Assembly: GCF_000471905.2 (NCBI RefSeq)
Contig: NW_006499776.1
Location: 867,994-931,993, forward strand
Direction of reading: 5' to 3'
DNA: 64,000 nt
Origin: Amborella trichopoda
Lineage: Eukaryota; Streptophyta; Magnoliopsida; Amborellales; Amborellaceae
The position numbers and the translations under genes are program-made. The notes below the pieces were generated by a model. It ran no database searches and was not told the DNA's origin. It was given only the letters and a program-made list of their open reading frames with translations. Numbering within the stretch: position 1 is the stretch's first letter; the number at the start of each line of letters is the position of its first letter. This document shows, one piece after another, positions 24,026 to 34,472 of this stretch.

Positions 24026-25651
24026 TGGTTAGGTGCCTCATTCTTGCGCTCCAGGTCGGGATGACCTGGTGGCACGTGTCTCCAGTTTCAGGGGAACCCA
24101 GGACTTGAGACCGCTCTCTCGGGAACCTTATTAAAAAACAAGGGCAGGTATACCAACCGATGAGAGAGGAATTTAATGTGAGGCAGGACGCACCGCACCT
24201 GGGTCCATGACTCACTCTGGTTGGCTCGCGTGGGCGCCTTCTTAGATCACGATGGAAAGACCCCCAATCCTTTAACTGGTTCGAAAGAAGGAAGAGGCAT
24301 TTGACCGGATGGCTAGTCAGACATAGTGGCTAGACAGGCTTGATAATTGACCGGACGTAGTAGTAAGACGGGCACGGTAACTTAGACCGGCATGGTGGCA
24401 ATACTACTCGACGACAGAATCAACACCAACCAGCATGGCATAATGGCGAGCCTGACATGGTAACAAGATGGGCACAGTAACTCAGATTGACATGGCGGCA
24501 ATACTGCTCGATGACGAGACTACCATGACAATGCTAGACTTGGCTTGTCCCTCGGCCAAATTAGAGAAGAAGAAGAAAAAAAAAAGAGGAAGAAGTGAAA
24601 GAGGAGCAAGAGAGAAAGAAAGAGTGAGAAGAGAAAAGAGATAGAAGAAGAGAGAAGGAGAGGAGAAGAGAAGGGCAAAATAGAGTAGAGAAAAGAGAAA
24701 AAGAAAGGAAGAAAGAAGAAGGGTGAAGATTTGAGCGAGAAGATAAAAAGGATGAGAAGAGAGATTAAAAGAGAGAACAGAGAGAAGAGAAGAAGAAATG
24801 AAGAAAAAGGAAAAAATAAGAAGATAAAATAAGAGATGAGAAGAAGAAGAAGCGAAGAAGAGGACGTAGATAGAAGAGAGAAGAAGGAAGAGAAGAAATA
24901 GACAAGAGAAAGAAAGGAGAAAGAAGGAAAATAAACGAGAGAGGAAGAGCAGAGAAAGAGAAAAGAGAGAAGGGAGAATAGGTAGAAAAAAAAGATAAGA
25001 TAAGGGAGGCGAAAAGAAAAAGAGAAGAGAAGGATAGGGAAGAAGAAGAAGCAAAAAAAAGAGATGAGAAGAAAGAAGAAGAAGAAAAGAGAAGAAGAGA
25101 AAGGGGAGAGAGAAAAGAAAGTAAAGGGAGAAGATAGAAAAGAGAAGAGAGAGAGAGGAAAGAGAAGAGAAAAGAGAGAAGACAGAGAAGAGAAGAGAAA
25201 CATGGACGGCGATAGAGTTTTGCCATCCATATTAGAGGAGAGAGAAAAGAGAGAGAAACGTGGATGGTGATGGACTTCCACCCTCCATGACAGAGGAGAG
25301 AAAAAAGAGAAAGAAACATGGATGACGATGGGCTTCTGCTGTCCATGACAAGGGAGAGAAAAGAGAGAGAAACATGGATGGTGATAAGCTTCCACCATCC
25401 ATGACAAGGGAGAGAAAAGAGAGAGAAACAAGGACGACGATGGGCTTCTGCCATCCATGATAAGGGAAAGAAAAGAGAGAGAAACATGGATGGTGATGAG
25501 CTTCCGCCGTCCATCACAAGGGAGGGAACAGAAGAGAACATCAGGGTTTTATTGACCGGTCGAGAATTCCACTGTAAATCAGGGCCTTATTGACCGGCTT
25601 TTGTTTTATTCTGCATCAGAGACCCAAGGTATTGCAAAATTCCTTCAAACA
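24026..25651 (-). mobile_element. LTR F, reverse, with internal deletion (1.6 kb)
   Basis: The plus strand begins TGGTTAGGTGCC and ends CTTCAAACA, the family TG...CA ends. It contains the U5 end, two roughly 110-bp subrepeats (near 24360 and 24470), a 650-bp purine-rich stretch (24550-25200) and a hairpin array (25198-25520). It then jumps to the last 110 bp of U3. The TATA-like box, AATAAA and most of U3 present in B and C are missing. No PBS is next to it, and the flanks (CCTGG and ACTTG) do not match, so it is a solo or rearranged LTR. Confidence 0.75.
25198..25520 (-). repeat. Tandem hairpin array in LTR F
   Basis: Six units of about 57 bp, near 25200, 25260, 25317, 25373, 25430 and 25486. 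The unit at 25373-25403 is a perfect 11-bp inverted repeat, CATGGATGGTG and CACCATCCATG, around a 9-base loop. Relative to array B the arm changes from GACG to GATG, and the opposite arm changes to match. Other units keep pairing with G-U or single mismatches. Confidence 0.85.
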
Positions 25652-26462
25652 ACTTGCCCCACCGAATGTTGTTCTTCGAGAGAAGCGAGAAGGACAACAT
25701 TCAAAAAGTTTCCTTCGAAAGATATTACTTTTTTCTTCCTAGCCGTAAGACCACATGAATGTCGAGGAGATATCCATGCAATGCTGTAACTAGGAGGCTC
25801 AGACGTTTGGATGCAATGTGCAGGTCCATCTATGGAGACTTTAGGGGGAGAAGATACTTTTTTTAGGGATCCTATTGAAATCCTCACCCTCAAGGGATTG
25901 TTTGTGATTTTGACAACTGAGGATTTTGTACGGACCTCGTTGGTCAGATTTAAGTATGTCTGGCGACCAAGTGTCATGCTTTAAGGAACGTTTCCTATTT
26001 GATTTGGGTTTCTTTGTTTTGTTCTTTATTCTAGATGGTCTGCTAAAGTTCCTCTGGTTGGCGACTATCTACTTTGTGCACCAGAATGTTCTTGGTGGGC
26101 TGGGTACCTCATTTTCAAGGTGACCAGCTTTAGGCTCAACCCCGCTTTCTGCCAGCAGTTTTGACAAGCAGGATACCTCTCTTCTTCGTCCGAGGTGACC
26201 CCTGAGGGCTTAATCTTGGTTACTGCATAACAGGTCCAAGGTTTGGCTGACTTAGCCTTCTTGGGACGTCTTCAACATCTTGAATCGTGTTAGTGACCTT
26301 ATGGGAATGGTGCTCTTCTTCATGAGACTTGTCTTGCCTTCTTGGCGAGTCTTCTGTCCTTCGATTCATTTTGCAAATGGACTCAAGCTGTCGAAATATT
26401 TTCTTGATGCTTGACTTTTTGGGTTATGGTATTGTGAAACCAGAGATTTTTCTCTTTCTAAT
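25652..26462. other. Unassigned sequence right of LTR F
   Basis: No supportable gene. A segment near 25860-25910 (CCTCACCCTCAAGGG) matches the end of the 340-bp duplicated unit at 48765-49445. This suggests it is 3' non-coding sequence of the same element superfamily. Confidence 0.4.
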
Positions 26463-27660
26463 GTGGCTGAAGCCACTTGTAGTGGCGTGTGCTGCATCAA
26501 CCTGCTAATTGGTTCAAGCGTCCTTTACGGATTTTCACTTGGACTGGGGAAGTGGTGTTGTAGAAACGGTTTTCACCAATTTCCTTTTATTTTGGGCTCT
26601 TTTACCCTCATGACCTTTCTTCCATGTCTACCATTTTCTTTCATTTTTACTCACGGTGCCCCTTTTGGGTTTTGACTGTGCTTGGGTTTTTATTTTCACG
26701 AAACTCTCTTACTTAGGGTTTCGTGACCATGCGCGTCCGTCATTTTTACTTATGGTGTTCTCTTGTCCAAGTATACACCATGTCTGTTATTCTTTTTTTT
26801 TCTTTGTGTGTGAAGGCATGTTTAGGGTCGTGGCTCTAGGACCTGTGCGAAGCTTTTTAACATCATGCGGCCAGGACGTGCACTATAATTTAAGGTCATA
26901 CAACTGAATCATGGTGGTGATGAACGACAATCTGTGGCGGCCACAAAGCGAGTATGATGGTGGTCTAACTCACTTTGGGGAGATGGCACGAGGCTACCTA
27001 TAAGGGATGGATGGAGTATGAAAGATGAATGGTAATGACCCACTAGCATTCAGCCAGTATGGATGATGCGATGGCTCACCGTTTGTGAGAGCAGGTGAAA
27101 ACTCACTCGAGAATGATTAATGGTAATGAAATAAGGTGGATTTCCTAGGGAAGTGACGAAGGTGGTATGCACACACAGACGGGTCGGTTAGGGAAGACGT
27201 GCGTGAAGACGCACGTAAAGGGCATGTGTGCATGTGTGGGGGGGGCAAGTTTAAGGTCATGCCTCCTGGACCTATGCAAAGCAGTTTATCGTCATGCGAC
27301 CAGGACGTGCACTCTAGTTTAAGGTCGTATAGCTTATACCGTGGCTATGCAGTTTAGAGTCAAGCAGCATGGACCATGCAGCTTAAGGTTGTGCAACTAT
27401 ACCTCCACTACAGTTTAAGGTTGTATAGTTTGGACCATGGTGCTAAGCCTTTTAATGTCATGCGGCCAGGACGTGCACTATAGTTTAGGGTCATACAGTT
27501 GAACCGTGGCTATGCAATTTAAAGTCCTGTAGCTAAGACCATGTAGTTTAAGATCGCCCAACAAGACCTCCGCTACAGTTTAAAGTCATGTAGTTTGGAA
27601 CATGCAGTTTAAGGTCATGCAGCACGGACCATTGTGTGGGTCACCATGTAGGTAAAGCTC
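26463..27660. repeat. 3'-type retroelement sequence with TTTAAGGTC minisatellite
   Basis: 26463-26830 aligns with 49620-49960. From about 26820 to 27640 a short motif, (G/C)AGTTTAAGGTCATGCAG or variants, recurs about every 25-35 bp, interleaved with CGGCCAGGACGTGCACTA blocks. The same composition is found at 44173-44810, 45300-45590 and 49950-50470. The frames are not open. It resembles hypervariable 3' regions of Tat-type elements. Confidence 0.65.
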
Positions 27661-28330
27661 CATGGGGAATAGAAACATGGATGATAATCTGACTCCCTGG
27701 CGTTAAGATAGCTTGGTGTGAAACAGACCCACTGAGGATTGAAGAGGTAGACATGACCTTTTTGGCATACTCTGAACTCCACTAAGGATGATGAGCTGTG
27801 GCACCGGTGTAACTCCTAGTGGGGTAGTGGTAGAACACTCGTGGCAGTGATTAGGCTCAAACATATGCGGCGCTAGCATGAGCGGCAGTAACATGCACAG
27901 CGGTAGCACTAACACAAAATACGCTAGAATGGGCGATAGTAGCATTAACACGCACGGTGCTGGCAATATATAGTGACATGCATGACATTAGTCGCACGCG
28001 ACGTTGGTCACGGGCAGCGCTGATCACAAGCGGCGATCGTCTAGAAAACATGGCTGGTATTATCCTTCGAAAACACAGCCGGCGTTGGTTTTGAAGACAC
28101 AGCCGATGTTAGCCCTTGTGAAATGCAACAGGTACTGGGCCTTGACAGCTCCATCCGGTGTTAGTCAGTGGCTTCAATGCGCGGCGTTAGTCGCGAGCGA
28201 TGTTGGTCCGAGTTCGGGCTCTGGCTCGGGTCCGACCCTGCTCGGCCCTGGTCCATTGTCGTTTGATGCTCGACGCCACATGGGGGGTGGTAAACGTTTG
28301 TTCAGGTCTCGGGTCTGAGCCCGACCCAGT
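27655..28330. repeat. Two short-motif arrays: ACTCC-GGGGAT type and GCGGTAGCAC type
   Basis: 27655-27830 holds irregular copies of a CTCC(A/C)NNNRGGGAT motif, also seen at 44830-45260 and 45600-45720. 27840-28200 holds diverged units around GCGGCGTTAG and CACAGCCGATGTTAG. 28227-28357 has a duplication of about 80 bp (CTCGGGTC-GACC blocks ending CGTCGTTT). No gene is seen. Confidence 0.5.
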
Positions 28331-28408
28331 CTAGTCCATCGTCGTTTAGCCTTCGGGGACCTGGCTGGCATTTTCAGTTTGTGAGCGGTACTTCAGGGAA
28401 GTTCCTGC

Positions 28409-28417
28409 TATATAAGG
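28409..28417 (+). promoter_or_regulatory. TATA-like promoter element (forward)
   Basis: CTATATAAGGGGG at about 28408-28420 is a close match to a plant TATA box on the plus strand. No open reading frame follows. It may belong to an LTR of an unrecognised element whose borders I cannot set. 28420-29080 is GA-rich non-coding sequence with repeated GAACAGTCG and AAAGGTC words. Confidence 0.35.
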
Positions 28418-29079
28418 GGGTAAACCCCAATGTTACCACTTTTACCAAAGGTAAAAATGGCTAAATAATTTGAACAGTGAGAGAGAGAGAGCTCCGGTAA
28501 GAATTCCTGTAAGAATGCAGAGCACTCGAGTGAGGTTTGCAGGAGTTTGCCTGTAAGCAAGAGAAGGCTCCGGCTGGGAAGAGAGATCGCTGGAGGGAAC
28601 ACAAGAGCATTCATGAGGTTGCAGGAATTTGTAGCGAGGGTTGTTGTTTGAGTGAGAAGAGCAGGGAGTTCACCGGGGAGCAGTGAGAAACTCTGGCAGT
28701 AGTTTCGGAGTAACAGGAAAGGGGAAAACGGGCAGACATTGTAGTAGGGTATTGCTAGTGGACTTCTGCCAATTTTTCGGTGCCTTTTCACTACTGTGGA
28801 GGAAGGTGAAAGGTCTACCGGCTGGTTTTCGACGAGTGGAGAGCGGTTTCCTGGTGGGAAATCGAAGGGTTACAGGAAGGTGAACAGTCGGCAACGACGA
28901 ACAGCCATCGAGAAGTGAACAGTCGCAGGGAGTCAAAAGGTCTTGAGGAGTTGAAAGGTCACCTGTAGCCGATGGGACATAGGAATTGAAGGGTCACAGG
29001 GAGACGAAGGGTCTTGAGAAAGCTGGATAGTCACCGTCCTTAGCATTCGAAGCGTTGGGAGTGAACACTTGCGGCGATA

Positions 29080-29290
29080 GAGAGCACAGCCGGCGTTAGC
29101 CTAAGCCGGTGTTAGCTCTTTATTAGACGCAGCAGGCGTCACCCCACGAAGTCATAATCGGCGTTAGTCCTTGAAGACACAGCTGACATTAGCCCTCAAG
29201 AAACACAATCGGCACTGGTCCTTAGAAACACAACCGACATTAGTCTTTGAAGACACAACCGGCGCTAGCCTCGCGTGGTACTAGTCAGTG
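29080..29290. repeat. Array of GACACAGCCGGCGTTAG-type units
   Basis: Six or more diverged units of about 30 bp, built on ACACA(A/G)(C/T)CGGCGTTAGYC. The core resembles the loop side of the LTR hairpin units (CGGCGCTAGGCTT in LTR C) but without a clear second arm. Confidence 0.5.
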
Positions 29291-29484
29291 CCTTAGTTGC
29301 GCATGGCCAGCGACATGATGGGCACGGCCTTAGTCGGGTGTGGTGGTTGTTGTTCGCTCGACAATCCTTTCATGAACGGCAGCAAGTTGTGCACAGTTGA
29401 GTTATATCTGGAAGCGATAAGTTGCGCCCAACGATGATCATGCACGGCAATGATTGAGGCAAGAAAAAGGTGGTGAACAATGGT

Positions 29485-29650
29485 ACGACCTGGATGAAGG
29501 CCAAGTCCTCCAGCACAATTTGTGAACTCCATGTTGTTCTGTGGAAGAGCCTTCACTGTGAACAAGGTATGCTCTCCATCATAGGCCAGTTCCTTGCCAG
29601 AGAAGTCTGCTTTGTATGTTTGATATACTAGATCAAAGCGATTCCACCTT
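29485..29650 (-). pseudogene. ARGONAUTE (AGO4-clade-like) N-domain fragment
   Basis: Inside a minus-strand frame starting at 29799, residues 52-93 include QTYKADFSGKELAYDGE and then LFTVKALPQNNMEFT. Plant ARGONAUTE proteins of the AGO4/6/9 clade carry this block at the end of the N domain (pattern QTY-(S/A)(D/E)-GK-FAYDGEK-LFTVG-LP-NK-EFTVVLED). After EFT a one-base shift reaches IVLEDLAF, continuing the match. Full-length AGO proteins have about 900 residues; only about 45 are here, with no PAZ or PIWI. The upstream residues come from a minisatellite (29660-29890), so the 168-aa frame is not a real protein. It lies 3' of element J pol, which suggests a captured exon. The family call rests on motif memory. 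Confidence 0.65.
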
Positions 29651-29659
29651 CTCTTAATG

Positions 29660-29890
29660 TGAGAGCAACTTTTGACCTGCAACCGTCCTTTCTTCCTCAG
29701 ATGCAAGAGCAATGCTGGGTTCAGCTGTCCTCTTTTCTTTTGATGCGGGAGCAATTTTTTTTGCTGTAACCGTCCTCTTTTCCTCAGATGCAAGAGCAAT
29801 GCTGGGGTCAGTCATCCTCTCTTCCTCCAAAGAGAAACGCTGGGGTCAGTTGTCCTCTCTTCCTCAGATGCATGAGCAATGCTCCTTGAT
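29660..29890. repeat. Minisatellite CCTCAGATGCAAGAGCAATG
   Basis: The phrase CTCAGATGCAAGAGCAATGC occurs near 29697, 29784 and 29865, with shorter degraded copies between (for example TTGATGCGGGAGCAATTTT). The spacing is about 80-88 bp. It sits between the AGO-like fragment and the end of element J pol. Confidence 0.65.
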
Positions 29891-30061
29891 CATATATCCC
29901 TGTAACCTCCCTAAGAATGGGTTTCTGATTGTAACTTGTAATTCCTTTTACTGTAATAAAAAGAAAGCTTTTTTTTTTGTCCCTTCCCTTTTTTTATTTT
30001 CTTCCCTTTCTCTTTCCTTTCTTTCTTTCTTTTGCGATGCTCATTGAAATTTTTAATGGCA

Positions 30062-31050
30062 TCACGGATAATACTTCTTTAGATATCGCCCATTGATAGG
30101 GGGCATTGCTTCTCCTCCCTCAGGATGTGCCAATATATAAGCGCCATTTGACGAGACTTTCTTGACTATGAAAGGGCCTTTCCACTTAAGTTCAAACTTC
30201 CCTTTGCGATGCCCATGCATAACAATCAACCTTTTAGCTACTAGAACCAGATCCCCACGAGTGAATGAGTGGACTTTGACTGACTTGTCAAAAACCCTCT
30301 TCATTCTCCCTTGGTTAACTTCTAGATTCTGCTGAGCTTCCAATCTCTTTTCGTCAAGTGCATCCAACTCTTGATAACGAAGCTTGACCCTCTCATATTC
30401 AGCCAAACCATGATGCATGGTGACACAAAGCGAGGGCAATTGAATCTCTAGGGGTAAAATTGCTTCACGTCCATAAACTAGAGAAGAAGGAGTGGAGTCG
30501 GTAACACTTTGTGTGGTGGTGTGATAGGCCCACAATGCTTCAGGAAGCTTCTCATGCTAGTTCTTATTTGTCTTGGATACTGACTTCCTTAAAACACTCC
30601 ACAGAGTCTTATTGAAAGCCTTGGCTAAGCCATTCTCCAGAGGGTGGTACATAGTCGAGTACTTCCACTCGAAACCGAACTGGTTAACTAAGCGATCAAT
30701 AAAATGACTCTTGAACTGAGGGCCATTGTCTGATATAATCTGATCAGACACTCCAAATCGATATATGATATGATGTCACACAAAATCAGCAACTGTGGCC
30801 CACCCCCGAGACTTGCTTAAGGGGAACTTCTTTAGCCCACTTGAAAAAATAATCTGTAGCCGCTAGAATGAAGACATGGCCCATTGCAGAAGGAGGATTT
30901 ATTGGTCCTACAATGTCCATTCCCAATTATGAAAAGGGCCACGATGCCACTGTAGGATGTGGAGGCTCCTGTGGCTGAATAAGACTTGAATGGATCTGGC
31001 ATACCAGGCACCTTTTGGTATAGTTTAGGGAATCAACAATCATCGAAGGC
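30062..31050 (-). pseudogene. Integrase of element J (catalytic Glu lost)
   Basis: DNA strand-transfer enzyme of a Ty3/gypsy element. Read leftwards: a core with WPFS-stop-LGMDIVGP (first catalytic Asp present), a frameshift near 30820, then GVSDQIISDNGPQF (second Asp). The third catalytic position reads HPLENGLAKAFNKTL, where the family has NGLAEA. The codon at 30620-30622 is AAG (Lys) instead of GAG (Glu). The C-terminal part is open for 157 codons (30535-30062) and ends GRYLKKYYP, the usual end of Tat-type pol. 29891-30061 is 3' untranslated sequence. Confidence 0.85.
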
Positions 31051-31874
31051 CAATAATACCCCAGCCTACGTATCTACTAATAAAGCTTAGGACTAGACTA
31101 ATGCAGTTCGCAGATGCCCGAATGCACTTCTTCCATCACCCTATTTGCTTCTTGCTCTTCTACACATCTGAGAAGAATTTTGTTTAAAGATCGGCGGAAG
31201 AGAGTATCCCCTTCGAGGAGGGTGTACTTAGTAGAAAATTGGTGCACATTATTGTGCTTAGTACGTTCTCTAGGCAGTCTATCGTGATTTATGAAATTGA
31301 TTATTAGCTCTTTCCAATCTTCCACCTGCTCAATTTCTGCACACATTGGATCGAAGAACTCTAGTTTTGGCTCTTCGGCTCCAGTACTTTGGCTCCGTGC
31401 CATTTTCTGTTTGGCTTTAATGATATCATTGGCTGCCAAAAGTGCCTCGAATGGATAAGGCAGGCACTCGAGAAAGAGAATTATCTCATCATCTGCGTCC
31501 ACTTCGATTCTCAGTTCAATATGTCTCCACTCTGCCACCCAAATGAGCGTGGGCCTGATGGGGACAGTTGAATGGTAGCTCCAAGCTTTGCAAGTGCATC
31601 AGCCTGCGAAATCAACCTCCTGGGGATGTGACTTAAAGAAACATCCTCAAATTGAGCCATATAATATTTTGTAGTATCATGATAAATCTTGAGGGTGTCT
31701 TTTCTCACGTCATAGATCCCCTTAAGCTGTCGAATAACTAACTCAGAGTCATCGAAGATATTAAGCTTTTCCAAGTCTAAATCAAAGGCTATCTCCAACC
31801 CAATTATTAGATCCAGATATTCTACCTTGTTATGGGAACGGGCTTCGGTGAGAGAGAAGGATAGAGGAAGCATC
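31051..31874 (-). pseudogene. RNase H and integrase zinc-binding region of element J
   Basis: 31873-31511 encodes the second half of an RNase H domain: HNKVEYLDLIIGLEIAF (acidic residue in VEY retained), DDSELVIRQLKG, and QADALAKLG near the end. The start of the domain, with its first catalytic Asp, is missing because of the RT deletion. 31538-31098 continues as the connection and the H2C2 zinc-binding start (NKILLRCVEEQEANRVMEE, then HSGICELH), followed by a stop. Further stops follow before RRLGYYWPSM at the beginning of integrase. Confidence 0.75.
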
Positions 31875-33060
31875 CCTCCTTTTTAAGTCATGAATACCAC
31901 TCCGAAAAATGGCAACGGGAAGTCATCTTTTGGGCTGGCAGCATTCAAATCACGAAGTCAATGCAGACTCTGATTTGGCTGTTTTTCTCCTTGACTGGTA
32001 CAATGTTTGCCAGCCATTTTGAGTACTTAACCTCATGAATGAAGCATGCTTGCCTGAGCTTAATCACCTCAACTCAAGCGTGAACCTCCTTGATTTCTAC
32101 TTGACAGGTTTGACGGATGGATCAAGCCCGAGATAATGGACTGTGACTTGTGGACTAAACCAGGCATCTCATAGTAATGCCAAGCAAAGACATCCCGGTT
32201 TGCTCGCAAGAAGGAAATAAAATTCCTTTTCTCCTCTGGTGACATGTTTGCCAAGATGAAAGTGGGTCTAAGGTCAGCTTCATCCTCTAGATTTATCTCC
32301 TTGAGTTCATCTGCTGTGGCTTGACCGCCTTCTTCTCATTCCTCTGGGGCCTCTTGCAACTCCTCATCAGTGGACTCAGAAGGTCCCCTATTAACCCCAA
32401 ATGCAGAGACCCAAGATCCTGACATCTCTGCTTTCAGTAGGGCTCTAGTGTGGGACAAGACTTCTACACTACTCTCGAGTTGAGCAACGGAAGGGTCTAC
32501 CTCAAGGATGGACAACATATTAGGTTGCAGGAGTTTGATTTGAAAATTACAAAGAAGTTGAGATTCAACGATTGTGGGGTCAGAGGCACCCTTAAAGGAA
32601 TCACTCAGTCTTTGCATGGGAGTCTGCAGTGTCTGCCCCGTGCTAGTTGATGATTCATAGACCTGTAGCATATGACAAACTTCTTGAGAATAGAAGATCT
32701 ACCTTCTTGATTATTTTATCCTTTGCTCAAAGTTGGGCTCAGGAGACCATTGGGTTTCTTCGGCTTTGACCTCTTGTGCTTCTTGGTAGAAGAAGATGGC
32801 TCTAACTCAGCTCGAGCCGCCAGGGATTCAGCAACTATCAAGAATCCAGCCGCTTGGGCTAACGTCTTTTTCAGCTACCTCAGGTGAGTTCTACATATGT
32901 TGGTTCCCTCGAGTTCTCTGTCAAGAGCCTCGAAGTTTGGACTGTTTAATGTTGTACCTACAGGAGACATAGAAGAGGAGGAGGGGGAAGAAGATGAAGA
33001 AGAAGAAGAAAAATTATTAGTAGGTGAGGGACTCTTAGGGTCATTCCCAGCATCAGACCG
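31875..33060 (-). pseudogene. RT remnant and gag-RT linker of element J
   Basis: From the right: gag C-terminal tail (33060 to about 32700, matching 36840-37215 of C), linker (32671-32336, with EMSGSWVSAFGVN), and the conserved pre-RT segment NMSPEEKRNFISFLRANRD (near 32250). RT fingers follow as EVKYSKWLANIVPVKEKN and RVCIDF, and then DDFPLPF. After that the sequence jumps to GVVFMT, which belongs to the start of RNase H. The RT palm with the YVDD site is therefore deleted. No retropepsin motif is seen between the gag tail and the linker. Confidence 0.75.
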
Positions 33061-33790
33061 TGGTAAGGTTCCTCAATCTCACCTCCCCGAATTTATGTGA
33101 TCGGATGACACATGTCTTAGGTTGGAAGACTCCGGACTTGAGACCGTTCTCTTGGAAACCTCGTTCATAGAACAAGGGAAGGTATCCAACTAATGAGAGA
33201 GGAATTTTGAACGTGAGGTGGGGACCAATCTCACCTGGGTCCGTGACTTACTTGAGCTGACTTGCATGGGCGCCCTCTTAGATCACGACGAAAAGTCCCC
33301 GAGCTGCTTTAGCTGGTTCGAAATCACCTCCCTTGACCTGTAATCCCCTGTTTTCTGCACAACATTATCATGGTAAACTTGCAAGACAAGTGGGCCGAAG
33401 GACCCACCCTTGTCTTAGGGTAATGCACATTCATAAGTAAGGGTGATGAAGTGGAAGGTTCAAATAAAGGTAGAAAAGAGAAGAGAGCTTGATAAAAGGA
33501 CGAGATTAGCATGATAGCTGGACCGATGACCAACTGGGAATGGTAGCAAGACAGGCATGGTATTCAGGACCAGCACGACGACAATACTACTCGAAACTGA
33601 GGCCAATAAAACAGTCTTAATCTGGTGTGATAGCAAGATGGGCATGGTACTAAGGACCAGTATGATAGCAATACTGCTCGACAGCCAGACCGCTATGGCA
33701 ATGTTAAACTGAGTCTATCCGTAGTCATGTGAGAAGAGAAGAGAATGAAGAGAAGGTGCATGACATCGAAGAGATGGGGTCCCGACGGCG
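33061..33790 (-). mobile_element. LTR K, truncated; probable 3' LTR of element C
   Basis: The plus strand starts TGGTAAGGTTCC and follows the U5 end and two subrepeats (near 33550 and 33640) of the other LTRs. It stops at about 33790 inside the region equivalent to 2160 of LTR A. The next base is integrase of element C. It lies where the 3' LTR of C is expected, so one deletion removed the integrase C-terminus and the U3-R part of this LTR. The left neighbour is element J. Confidence 0.65.
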
Positions 33791-34472
33791 TTGTCAGGTA
33801 TAATCCGGTCAGGCACTCCGAAGCGATATATGATGTGATGTCGCACGAAGTTTGCCACCATGGTCCCAGGAACTTTCTTGAGAGGGACTGCTTCAGCCCA
33901 TTTAGAGAAAGAGTCTGTTGCAGCTAGAATAAAGACATGACCTATTGCCGAAGGAGGCTCAATAGGCCCTCCTATGTTCATACCCCATTGTGAGAAGGGC
34001 CATGATGCCACTGCATGCTGTAAAGGCTCTAGAGGTTGATGAACAAGGCTCGAGTGTGTTTGGCACACCTAACACTTTTTAGCATAGTTTAAGAAATCAG
34101 CAATCATCGAGGCCAATAATACCCCAATCTGCGTATCCGTTCATAGAGCTTGGGGCCGGACTAATGCAATCCACAAATGCCATAGTGTACTTCTTGTAGT
34201 ACCTTATTTGCTTCTTGCTTATCCACACATCTAAGAAAAATACAGTCAAATGACTGTATGAAGAGAGCAGCTCGTTCAAGGAGGGTATACTTAATAGACA
34301 TTCGACGTACACTATTGCGTTCGATACAATCTACCGAGAGCCTACCCTTTTTAGGAAACTAGTGATTAGCTCTCTCCAATCTTCTACCTGCTCGATTTCG
34401 GCACATATTGGGTCGAAGAACTTTGGTTCCTGGTGTTGAACCTTAACTGCCTGACCCCATTCCATTTCGTGT
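33791..34472 (-). pseudogene. Integrase zinc-binding and core, element C (truncated)
   Basis: 34372-34069 carries the H2C2-like start (FLRCVDKQEANKVLQE, HYGICGLH) and RRLGYYWP, in broken frames. 34068-33791 is open: WPFSQWGMNIGGP, AATDSFSKWAEAVPLKK, and GVPDRIIPDN, where it is cut by LTR K. The first catalytic Asp is Asn (WGMN; family WGMD), from AAC at 33976-33978. The second Asp is present, and the third catalytic Glu and the C-terminal domain are deleted. It cannot act as an integrase. Confidence 0.85.

Noticed and set aside
24520-25541. Long minus-strand open frames (190-312 aa), Ser/Leu/Phe-rich, apparently with membrane-like stretches
   Set aside because: They are translations of the CT-rich strand and the hairpin array of LTR F. 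Overlapping frames are all open, and no frame is conserved in LTR B or C.
29293-29799. 168-aa intact protein-coding gene
   Set aside because: The first 50 residues are minisatellite and the part after EFT is out of the AGO frame. Only the middle 40-45 residues have support, as a gene fragment.
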